Below, in pieces: positions 29,602-37,438 of a stretch of DNA of 64,000 nucleotides. The position numbers were made by a program, and so were the translations under genes. This stretch comes from Tenacibaculum sp. MAR_2009_124 (GTDB lineage Bacteria > Bacteroidota > Bacteroidia > Flavobacteriales > Flavobacteriaceae): the NCBI RefSeq assembly GCF_900105455.1, contig NZ_FNSF01000005.1, positions 62,001 to 126,000 of the forward strand. The letters run 5' to 3'. Every line of letters begins with the position of its first letter. Positions within the stretch are counted from its first letter, which is position 1. The notes under the pieces were generated by a model. The model was not told the DNA's origin and made no database searches. It saw nothing but the letters and a program-made list of their open reading frames with translations.

Positions 29602-29633
29602 AAAAAAACAGCTCGGAGAAATCTCCGAGCTGT
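29602..29633 (-). terminator. Intrinsic terminator of the T9SS protease gene
   Basis: A 12-bp perfect stem, ACAGCTCGGAGA/TCTCCGAGCTGT, is followed on the minus strand by seven T. It lies just beyond the protease stop codon. Confidence 0.92.
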
Positions 29634-29672
29634 TCTGTTACTCTCTAACTTTTGGTTAGACTATACTTGTTT

Positions 29673-32015
29673 TTATTTCTCTTTTACTTTTACAAAAGTC
29701 TTAGAGTATGTTGATTTATCAGTCGTAACTTCTAAAATATATACTCCTTCTTGCATTTGATTCACCAAAATATTGTTCGACAATTTACCAGTTTTAATAA
29801 CTGCTCCTGTTACGTTTACAATCTTATATGTTCCCGTTAATTCTCTTTCCGGAATCTTAAGACTTAACGCACCTTGCACAGGGTTAGGATAAATCATTAA
29901 ATCATCAATTACTTGCGTTCTTGGCACAAACTTCTCTACAATACTTTCATTAGCACTTTCTCCCACACAAAAACTCTTCGTTTCTGAGCTCGCAAATTGT
30001 CCGCCTGAAGCTAAAGTAGCACCTGTACTGCTAGAAAGTGTATAAGAACCGTTTCCGTAGCTACAGCAAATACCGTCTCCGTAAGAATCTTTAAACACTA
30101 AGCTATAACATCCATTTGCTAATGTTACGTTTTTTGTAACGGTTGGTTTGTCTGCATTTGAATAAGGCCCTCCTGAACTAACAACAGCTCCTGAACTATT
30201 TTTAATTTCCCAAGTAGTTTCCGCAGGATAATTATCTAGTGTGATACTCAATGTTACCGCAGAGTTTCCTCCACCGCCTCCACCAGAACCATTGGTAGAT
30301 AATGCTAATTTATCAATTGCCATATCTCCTTGCCAAGTAGATCCAGTAGTTCCGTTAAATCTTAATTTAACTTCACTTCCAGCATAGCTATTTAAACTTA
30401 CTGACTCAGACAACCAAGAATTTCCTTGATTTCCTGACTTTTGCCAAGCAGTACTCCAAGTAGCACCTTTATCCGTACTAACTTCTAATTTTAAACTTCC
30501 CATGCCAGTAGCTCCATACATGTGATAGTCAAATGTAAATGATGCGCTCGTAGCTTGACTTAAATCAAAACATGGAGAACTAACGATTGCCGATTTAGAC
30601 GGATAGTTAGGTGAAGACGACTCAACATATAAATAATATGATCCCGCATTCGCAGCTGAAGGTCCTGTATTTCTAGATGGAGTTGATCCCGAACGTGTAG
30701 CCCAATTAAAATCATCAGAAGTACTTTGTTCCCAGTTGCCTAACGTATTTTCAAAACTTTGATTATACGGAAAAGCCGAAACAGTACTAGCACACGTTGG
30801 ATCTCCTCCACCGCCGCCACCGCCGCCTCCAGAGTTATCAACTCCGTTCGTTGGCATGTCGTTACCGATTGCACTAATTAAATTATCACTTCTACCATAT
30901 GACCCATTAGGACATCCTCCTGTATTATGAATTGCAATAACCAAATTAGAGTTATAATCTAGTACAGGTGATCCTGAACTTCCTCCTTCAGTATCTGCAT
31001 AATATCTTACTTGCTGACCTGACCCTGATGAACTTTGATAAACTCTAGAGAATCCTCCTGCTGTTCCATCTGTATCAGTATTCACAGATATTTCCTTTCT
31101 TCTTCCTCCTGGGTGTTGAGGAATATAAATTCTATCTCCTGAAGTAGGAACTGCCGAACTTAAACTTAAGTAACCATAAGTATTTGTTGGGTTACTTGGT
31201 AACTTTACTAAAGTGTAATCCAAAGAAGAATTCGTTTTAATAAAGGTAGCAGACGACGCCACTACATCTTGCTGTGCTAATGTACTTCCGGTACAACTCT
31301 GATGTTGGTAATTGAAGATAAAATCGGTGTTCTGCGCTCTTGAAGCTGTTCCAATACAGTGGTTGTTAGTCATTAAGTGACCTTCACTTCCTAATAACCA
31401 TCCAGTACAAAGAGAACTACCTCCAATTAATAAGCGACAAACTGCTTTACCTTTTTCAAACATTTGAGTACCCTGATAACATGCAATACGCTCTTTATTA
31501 TCAGATCCACAAATTGATCGGGTTTGAGAAGCCACTGTTCTCATAATTTTTTCTTCACTATAACCATAAGCCACTTTGCTTATTTCGAATCCATTATGAC
31601 TTCCAGCTGTTCCTGACGAATAAAGCTTTAATACAATTTTATCATCAAAAAGCACTTTAGACCAGAAATCACTAATCATCGTCATTTGATCGTCAACGAT
31701 TTTTCCTTTACCACCATAAATAATGGTTTCTTTTGATTTATTTCCTGTAATCTCAATATGATCACCTGGAGCTAAATCAAAATTCTTAAAATAAAGTTTA
31801 ATGTAAGATGAATTTTTCGAATAAAATTCTTTTTGATAAACCAGTTCTTTTCCTGATTTGTTAGAACTCGCTATTCTAAACTTTTGATAAGTTTTAGTTA
31901 CTTTAATATCGGAGTCAAATTCATCTCCAATCTTGAAAATTTTTTGAGCACTTATAGTTGTAGCGCACAAAAAAATCATGGTCATAACGACCATTTTGAA
32001 AAAGTAATTTTTCAT
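29673..32015 (-). CDS. Secreted trypsin-like serine protease (lysyl endopeptidase type) with MAM-like and T9SS sorting domains
   Basis: 780 residues. Signal peptide at 1-23 (ending TTISAQ), then a propeptide-like region. The S1-type protease domain (about 165-390) has catalytic H219 (TNNHC), D266 (LDYTLVKL) and S347 (GGSSGSP), close to lysyl endopeptidases; many Cys residues suggest disulfides. After a run of nine Gly comes a MAM-like jelly-roll domain (about 408-580, FPYNQSFENTLGNWEQ). A second Gly-rich linker leads to a beta-sandwich domain with GCYSLVFKDSYGDGICC, and the C-terminus is a type A T9SS sorting domain (MIYPNPVQGALSLKIP). It should be secreted through the type IX system and digest external protein. 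Cleavage specificity is inferred. Confidence 0.92.
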   Translation of the reverse strand: MKNYFFKMVVMTMIFLCATTISAQKIFKIGDEFDSDIKVTKTYQKFRIASSNKSGKELVYQKEFYSKNSSYIKLYFKNFDLAPGDHIEITGNKSKETIIYGGKGKIVDDQMTMISDFWSKVLFDDKIVLKLYSSGTAGSHNGFEISKVAYGYSEEKIMRTVASQTRSICGSDNKERIACYQGTQMFEKGKAVCRLLIGGSSLCTGWLLGSEGHLMTNNHCIGTASRAQNTDFIFNYQHQSCTGSTLAQQDVVASSATFIKTNSSLDYTLVKLPSNPTNTYGYLSLSSAVPTSGDRIYIPQHPGGRRKEISVNTDTDGTAGGFSRVYQSSSGSGQQVRYYADTEGGSSGSPVLDYNSNLVIAIHNTGGCPNGSYGRSDNLISAIGNDMPTNGVDNSGGGGGGGGGDPTCASTVSAFPYNQSFENTLGNWEQSTSDDFNWATRSGSTPSRNTGPSAANAGSYYLYVESSSPNYPSKSAIVSSPCFDLSQATSASFTFDYHMYGATGMGSLKLEVSTDKGATWSTAWQKSGNQGNSWLSESVSLNSYAGSEVKLRFNGTTGSTWQGDMAIDKLALSTNGSGGGGGGNSAVTLSITLDNYPAETTWEIKNSSGAVVSSGGPYSNADKPTVTKNVTLANGCYSLVFKDSYGDGICCSYGNGSYTLSSSTGATLASGGQFASSETKSFCVGESANESIVEKFVPRTQVIDDLMIYPNPVQGALSLKIPERELTGTYKIVNVTGAVIKTGKLSNNILVNQMQEGVYILEVTTDKSTYSKTFVKVKEK

Positions 32016-32179
32016 TTTTAGAAGGGTTTTTATTGGTTAATATTTGATAGCTAAATTATTAATAATCAATATATATTACAAGATTAATGTTAAAATTTAG
32101 ATTTTTATTTACGAAAAACTTACTAAACCCTACAATAACCGCAGCATAACCTAAGTTATTATTTATTAAGCCTTTCTCT

Positions 32180-33445
32180 TTACTTACCAATTTCTTCTCT
32201 TATATCATTAAAAATCCATTCGAGCATATTATCCTCTCCTTTAGAATAACTTTTCCATTCATAATGAATAACCTGATCCGGTTGCACTCCCTCTGTAATC
32301 GCTTCTTGAAATCGAAATAACCTCTTTGAGTATGTCATTACTAATTTTGAATTTGGAAGTATAAATTGCCCCATATCTTGATAGCCTGTTGGATTAGATC
32401 CCGTGGGTTCGCCTACAATTTTAGCATTTAACATGTGTCGATATTGAGAAGCGTTACTTGTTGCCGCTGAAAACGTAACTTTATCTGTTAATACATAAAC
32501 TCCAGATTTCCAATCGATACTATCCGCCAAGTTTAAATAATAGGCTAAAAACGTTCCAACGAAAAAATCTCCTCCTCCATTATTTCTTAGATCTATAATT
32601 AATCGCTTGGTTTTGTTCTTCTGAATATAACCTAAAACAGTCGCTCCAAAGGCTTTCATCTCATCAAATGACGGATAGCTCTCAAACCTTATATATACAG
32701 CAGACAGGGACTCCAAAGAACTATACCAAAGAAAATTGTGCTTAGCATCACTTGGTCTTTTTACACCAATTGCTTTTCTTTCTAATACTTCTTTTTCTCT
32801 TTTATAATAATCTCCACTATCAATGGCCTCAACAACAACTTCAAGTTCATGATTACTATCATTCAAAAAGGTCAATTCAATCCTTTGATAATTATCAATT
32901 ACATCTAGATTTAGTAATAATTCTGAAATTGTCATGTATTGACCAGTTCGCACTATTTTCGAATGCTCATTCTCCACAAATTGTGCTACTTCTGAAACTC
33001 TTTTAGCGACCTCTCCCACATTTATTCCTCTAATTTTAAACAGTCTTTTACCTAACAAATGTTTATATTTTGAAATAGCTTTTACAACTCTCCATTCTCC
33101 ATTTACCCGATATAGTTCGAAAGGAAAAACATGCTTTTTGATAGCGCTAAGAGAAACGGAAGTGTGACCATCTCCTACCCTTCTAGTTAAACGCATTAAG
33201 TCAGTAATTATATCCATTTGATTTTTCACATGAAGCCCTCGTTTTATTGAAGACAATTCTTGCTCAAATTCTTCCTTAGAAATATTTTTATAAAGATCAA
33301 TGTGTTTTTCTTCTAGGTTTTTATGATAAACATCAATATCTGTTAACCAATCATTAACCATTTTCGATTGTGAAAACATGGAAAACTGAACTGTCATAAT
33401 TACTACTACTAGCATTGACAAACTCTTTACTAACTCCTTAATCAT
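32180..33445 (-). CDS. S41 family peptidase (tail-specific protease-like), exported
   Basis: 421 residues with an N-terminal hydrophobic signal segment (about 8-26, SLSMLVVVIMTVQFSMF). VGDGHTSVSL (about 91-100) and KRLIIDLRNNGGGDFFVGTFLA mark the S41 core, followed by VTFSAATSNASQ with the likely catalytic Ser, and GEPTGSNPTGYQD. A PDZ domain is weak or degenerate in the middle. S41 enzymes trim or degrade proteins in the periplasm or at the surface. Nothing in the neighbours fixes a target. It is separated by 160 bases from the downstream T9SS protease and has its own upstream gap of 87 bases. Confidence 0.85.
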   Translation of the reverse strand: MIKELVKSLSMLVVVIMTVQFSMFSQSKMVNDWLTDIDVYHKNLEEKHIDLYKNISKEEFEQELSSIKRGLHVKNQMDIITDLMRLTRRVGDGHTSVSLSAIKKHVFPFELYRVNGEWRVVKAISKYKHLLGKRLFKIRGINVGEVAKRVSEVAQFVENEHSKIVRTGQYMTISELLLNLDVIDNYQRIELTFLNDSNHELEVVVEAIDSGDYYKREKEVLERKAIGVKRPSDAKHNFLWYSSLESLSAVYIRFESYPSFDEMKAFGATVLGYIQKNKTKRLIIDLRNNGGGDFFVGTFLAYYLNLADSIDWKSGVYVLTDKVTFSAATSNASQYRHMLNAKIVGEPTGSNPTGYQDMGQFILPNSKLVMTYSKRLFRFQEAITEGVQPDQVIHYEWKSYSKGEDNMLEWIFNDIREEIGK

Positions 33446-33532
33446 TTTACTTATTTTAGGTTTATTTGTGCAAACCTATGGTGTCATGAAAGTTAGAGAG
33501 TACAAGAATGTTAGAACCTAACAAAATAACAC

Positions 33533-34615
33533 CTATAAAACCTGTTTTTTGAATTCATTTGGTGTTAATCCTGTTTCCTTTTTAAACGTATTATAGAAAG
33601 TGGACTTTGAATTAAAACCAACTTCTAACCCCACAGAAACCAAACTGTAATTATTAAATTCGGTTTTTTTCAATAAGAGTTTTGCTTCTTCTACACGATA
33701 ATGATTGATAAGTTTAGATAAGTTTTCGTATTCTGTTTTACCTAAAATTTGTGATAAATATCCTGGGCTGATATTTAACATCTCAGCCACTTTTTCTCTA
33801 TTAAGTTGAGCGTTTAAATATATTTTTTCAGAAGTTAATAAGTTAATCAACTTGTCTAGATATTCATTTGCCCCATTCGATTCAATACTTGAATACTTAG
33901 TAGTTTCTACATACTTTCTAATTTCAAATTTTTCATTAGAGAATTTAAACTTATATAAACCTATGTAGATCATCCAATAGACAACAACGCTAAAAGCTGC
34001 CCATAAGTACGTATACGATTTACGTTCACCCACAAGAAATCTTCCTAATTCCAAATAAGATCCATACAAATCAATTAAGAAAAAAAGCCCCCAAAATATT
34101 TTTATCCAAAAGAAATAATCTTTTGTTTTTTTCAAGAAGACGATTCTAAAAGACAAAAGGAATAATGTTAAAGGATAAATTATTGACAAAAAACTCACCG
34201 ATTGGTAGAAAACCTCAATTGTATCTTTCGTTAGGAAAGGGATATTAAGCCATCCATAAAGGTTTTGAAATGTTACAATTATATTTAAAAATGTTAGGAC
34301 AATAAAAGGACTGTAAAGCCATTTAAAAGGATACTTAAAATGACCATTCTTCGTTACCAAAAGAAAATATATAAAAAGCGTAGTTGGATATAAAAATTGC
34401 CATAAGAAAAGGTCAAAAAAACGTATGATATAAGGGTTATTTCCTATATCCCAAAACCAATTATTTACACCTACAATAGCTAATATCACAAGGGAAATCC
34501 CCAAATAAAAATTGGCTTGACCTCTTAATAATTTCGACGTTAAAATAACAACTCCCAATAAAAAACAATGAATAATAGAAATAAGGACAAAAATTTCCAA
34601 AAAAGTTAGGTTCAT
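33533..34615 (-). CDS. AraC-family regulator with N-terminal membrane domain
   Basis: 360 residues. The first two-thirds hold about seven hydrophobic segments (for example IFVLISIIHCFLLGVVIL, FYLGISLVILAIVGV, FLYPTTLFIYFLLV, and ending WAAFSVVVYWMIYIGLY). A C-terminal AraC double HTH domain follows (about 255-358) with LNREKVAEMLNISPGYLSQIL and SVGLEVGFNSKSTFYNTFKKETGLTPNEFK. Such membrane AraC proteins are common in Bacteroidota and sense an unknown signal. It lies 87 bases upstream of the S41 peptidase on the same strand, and divergent from the DUF547 gene, either of which may be a target. Confidence 0.92.
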   Translation of the reverse strand: MNLTFLEIFVLISIIHCFLLGVVILTSKLLRGQANFYLGISLVILAIVGVNNWFWDIGNNPYIIRFFDLFLWQFLYPTTLFIYFLLVTKNGHFKYPFKWLYSPFIVLTFLNIIVTFQNLYGWLNIPFLTKDTIEVFYQSVSFLSIIYPLTLFLLSFRIVFLKKTKDYFFWIKIFWGLFFLIDLYGSYLELGRFLVGERKSYTYLWAAFSVVVYWMIYIGLYKFKFSNEKFEIRKYVETTKYSSIESNGANEYLDKLINLLTSEKIYLNAQLNREKVAEMLNISPGYLSQILGKTEYENLSKLINHYRVEEAKLLLKKTEFNNYSLVSVGLEVGFNSKSTFYNTFKKETGLTPNEFKKQVL

Positions 34616-34778
34616 ATAGCTTCACTAGTTAATTTATGCGTTTACTTATCTCTTCCCAAAACTACCTGACAAAATAGAAATATTCTTATTAATATGGAAT
34701 ATTTTTCTCTTAAAGAATGTAATGACCATTTGTTTAATACGTCCAAAGAAGTATCAAAGATTCAAAAACTGAAAAATT

Positions 34779-35489
34779 ATGCGAAAAATAGTTACAATCT
34801 GCCTATTCCTTTTTATAGGCTTTCAAACACGGGCTCAAACGGATGTTTTCGATGCCTTGCTAAAAACTTATGTTGATAAACAAGGAAATGTTGATTATGT
34901 TGGTTTACGTAAAAACAGAGCCGTTTTAAATATCTATTTAAAACATCTTGAAAAAACGGTGCCAGGTAAAAAGTGGTCTTCAAATAAATCAAAGGCATTT
35001 TGGATAAATGTCTATAATGCTTATACTATAAAATTAATTTTAGATAGTTACCCTCTAAAAAAAATAACAGCCATTAAACGTAAAGGAAGAAATGCTTGGA
35101 AAATACCGTTTGCTAAAGTCGGTAACGAAAGTTATTCATTAGATTATATTGAACACAAAATTTTACGCAGATGGCATGATGATCCTAGAATTCATGTTGG
35201 AATTAATGCTGCTTCTAAATCTGGTCCAAAATTTGTCGATTTCGCCTTTACCGAAGCTAACATCGATGAAAAACTAGAGAAACTAATGAGTGATTTTATA
35301 AATGATCCAACTAAGAACAAAATCTCTCTTGATAAAGTTGAAGTCTCAAAAATATTCGAATGGTATCAAGAAGATTTTACCTTAAAAATTACACTTGTTG
35401 ATTATTTGAACAAATACTCTAAAACTAAAACAAATGATAATGCTCAAGTAGTTTATATGAATTATGACTGGGCATTGAATGAAAAATAA
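34779..35489 (+). CDS. DUF547 domain secreted protein, lacking the usual cysteines
   Basis: 236 residues with a signal peptide (MRKIVTICLFLFIGFQTRAQ). The DUF547 domain covers most of the rest: KAFWINVYNAYTIKLILDSYP, then DYIEHKILRRWHDDPRIHVGIN and FTEANIDEKLEKLMSDFIND. In most members the segment after the arginine-histidine reads with two cysteines (CaaxSCP); here it is INAASKSGPKF, so both are replaced. The family's function is not established; the pattern resembles papain-like or transglutaminase folds. Divergent from the AraC gene. Confidence 0.87.
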   Translation: MRKIVTICLFLFIGFQTRAQTDVFDALLKTYVDKQGNVDYVGLRKNRAVLNIYLKHLEKTVPGKKWSSNKSKAFWINVYNAYTIKLILDSYPLKKITAIKRKGRNAWKIPFAKVGNESYSLDYIEHKILRRWHDDPRIHVGINAASKSGPKFVDFAFTEANIDEKLEKLMSDFINDPTKNKISLDKVEVSKIFEWYQEDFTLKITLVDYLNKYSKTKTNDNAQVVYMNYDWALNEK

Positions 35490-35541
35490 GGACAAAAATT
35501 AAATAGTACTTATTACTACATTTGTCTATAAGATGGGGATT

Positions 35542-35570
35542 AGAATTTATCTAATTCTCATTTTTTTTTA
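35542..35570 (+). terminator. Intrinsic terminator of the DUF547 gene
   Basis: AGAATT-tatct-AATTCT followed by CA and nine T. It overlaps the 3' end of the converging acetyltransferase gene. Confidence 0.6.
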
Positions 35571-36078
35571 TTGAAAACAACATGATCTCCTCATCTTCAT
35601 TTGGCAAGGTTATATATTTATCAAAAGTAAGCCCTAACTTCATAAGTAATCCTTGAGAAGCTTTATTTCCCTTTGCCGTAATGCCCGCTATGGTGTCAAT
35701 TTGAAAATCAGTGAAAGCTGTTTCCATTATTTTTTTACTAGCTTCATAGGCGTAGCCTTTACCTTCATAGTTGGGCAAAAAAGCGAACCCTATATCGACC
35801 CCTTCTAAACCTTCTCTATCATACAAACCACAACTACCAATTTTAACGTCATCTTTTTTTCTTATCACTACGTAATTACCGTATCCTAACCTTTCACTTT
35901 GAGGTAGCATTTTCTCCTTAATATATTGTGTTGCATCTGCAATACTGTGAATATTTCGATCGCCTATAAATTGCTTCCATTTAGGAGTGTTTAATAACTC
36001 CAAAACAAAAGACGCATCATGGAGCTCTGTTAATCTCAAGATTAACCTTTCTGTTTCTATTATTGAGTAGTTTTTCAT
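35551..36078 (-). CDS. GNAT family N-acetyltransferase, RimJ/RimL type
   Basis: 175 residues. The start IIETERLILRLTELHDASFVLELLN and the acetyl-CoA loop LPNYEGKGYAYEASKKIMETAF are typical of RimJ/RimL-like enzymes, as are the later GNKASQGLLMKLGLTFDK residues. Family members acetylate protein N-termini, amino sugars or small molecules; the substrate here is unknown. It is monocistronic, downstream of the sucB terminator and convergent with the DUF547 gene. Confidence 0.9.
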   Translation of the reverse strand: MKNYSIIETERLILRLTELHDASFVLELLNTPKWKQFIGDRNIHSIADATQYIKEKMLPQSERLGYGNYVVIRKKDDVKIGSCGLYDREGLEGVDIGFAFLPNYEGKGYAYEASKKIMETAFTDFQIDTIAGITAKGNKASQGLLMKLGLTFDKYITLPNEDEEIMLFSIKKNEN

Positions 36079-36121
36079 TTATTTAAATAACGATTAAATA
36101 TTGTTGAACTCGTTTAAAATT

Positions 36122-36153
36122 AAAAAAACCATATCAATTGATATGGTTTTTTT
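36122..36153. terminator. Palindromic terminator after sucB
   Basis: A perfect palindrome CCATATCAATTGATATGG flanked by an A-run and a T-run; symmetric, so it can work in both directions. On the minus strand it ends the sucA-sucB transcript. Confidence 0.85.
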
Positions 36154-36197
36154 AATTCAAATATGTTAAAAGTTAAACATCTATATAAAATAGAATT

Positions 36198-37403
36198 CTA
36201 TAACTCTAATGCCTTTGTTGGATTGTTATCCATTAATAACTCAACTGGGTTTTCTAAAGCTTCTTTTACTGCCACTAAGAATCCAACAGACTCACGTCCA
36301 TCAATTATTCTATGATCATAAGATAAAGCTACATACATTATTGGTCTTATTACCACCTGTCCATCTTCAGCAACTGGACGATTTACAATGTTATGCATTC
36401 CTAAAATCCCACTCTGAGGAGGATTTATAATTGGTGTTGATAACATTGACCCGAATACTCCTCCATTCGTAATAGTAAATGTACCTCCTGTCATTTCATC
36501 AACAGTTATTTGCCCATCACGTGCTCTTAAAGCCAAACGTTTTACTTCACTTTCCACTCCTCTGAAAGAAAGGTTTTCTGCATTTCTAATAACAGGCACC
36601 ATTAATCCTTTAGGACCAGACACTGCTATTGAAATATCCTGAAAATCATGTGAAATTTTATAATCTCCATCCATCATTGAGTTTACGTCTGGATACATTT
36701 TTAACGCTCTTACGACAGCTAAGGTAAAGAAAGACATGAAGCCTAATCCAACACCGTGCTTCCCTTTAAATGTTTCTTTATAATCTTTACGTAAATCAAA
36801 TATAGGTTGCATGTTAACTTCATTGAATGTAGTTAACATTGCTGTTTCATTTTTTACAGATACCAGACGTTGAGCCACTTTTCTACGCAACATAGAAAGC
36901 TTTTTACGCTCAGTTCCACGAGCGCCGTTTCCAGGTGTTCCCATTGACGGAACAGCCTTCACAGCATCTTCCTTAGTTACTCTTCCATCTTTTCCTGTCC
37001 CTTTAACATCAGAAGCATTTATTCCTTTTTCGGCTAATACTTTTTTAGCCGCTGGAGAAGCCGTACCCGTTGCATAGGTATCTTTTGCTGGCTCAGCTTT
37101 TGGAGCTTCTTTCTTTTCTTCTTTAGCAGGTTCAGCTTTTGTTGTTGACGCTCCTTCTGGTTTTGGAGCATCCATATCAATTAAACAAACTACAGCTCCC
37201 ACTTCAACAGCATCTCCTTCTTCAGCTTTTAATGTGATTATTCCACTTTCCTCCGCAGGTAGCTCTAAGGTCGCTTTGTCAGAATCAACTTCGGCAATTG
37301 GTTGATCTTTCTCAACATAATCACCATCTTCAACTAACCATGTTGCTATTTCTACTTCCGTAATTGATTCCCCCGGAGAAGGAACTTTCATTTCTAAAAC
37401 CAT
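36198..37403 (-). CDS. sucB: 2-oxoglutarate dehydrogenase E2, dihydrolipoyllysine-residue succinyltransferase
   Basis: 401 residues with the E2 layout: lipoyl domain (1-75) with the lipoylated K43 in [11 protein letters not shown], a flexible Ala/Pro/Lys/Glu-rich linker, a peripheral subunit-binding domain (about 107-147, [30 protein letters not shown]) and the catalytic domain ending [15 protein letters not shown] with the active-site His near 364. It transfers the succinyl group to CoA in the TCA cycle. Directly downstream of sucA (35 bases). The E3 gene is not in the window. Confidence 0.97.
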   Translation of the reverse strand: MVLEMKVPSPGESITEVEIATWLVEDGDYVEKDQPIAEVDSDKATLELPAEESGIITLKAEEGDAVEVGAVVCLIDMDAPKPEGASTTKAEPAKEEKKEAPKAEPAKDTYATGTASPAAKKVLAEKGINASDVKGTGKDGRVTKEDAVKAVPSMGTPGNGARGTERKKLSMLRRKVAQRLVSVKNETAMLTTFNEVNMQPIFDLRKDYKETFKGKHGVGLGFMSFFTLAVVRALKMYPDVNSMMDGDYKISHDFQDISIAVSGPKGLMVPVIRNAENLSFRGVESEVKRLALRARDGQITVDEMTGGTFTITNGGVFGSMLSTPIINPPQSGILGMHNIVNRPVAEDGQVVIRPIMYVALSYDHRIIDGRESVGFLVAVKEALENPVELLMDNNPTKALEL

Positions 37404-37438
37404 CAGTTCTAAATTTTATATCTGAATTTATTTTTTCT

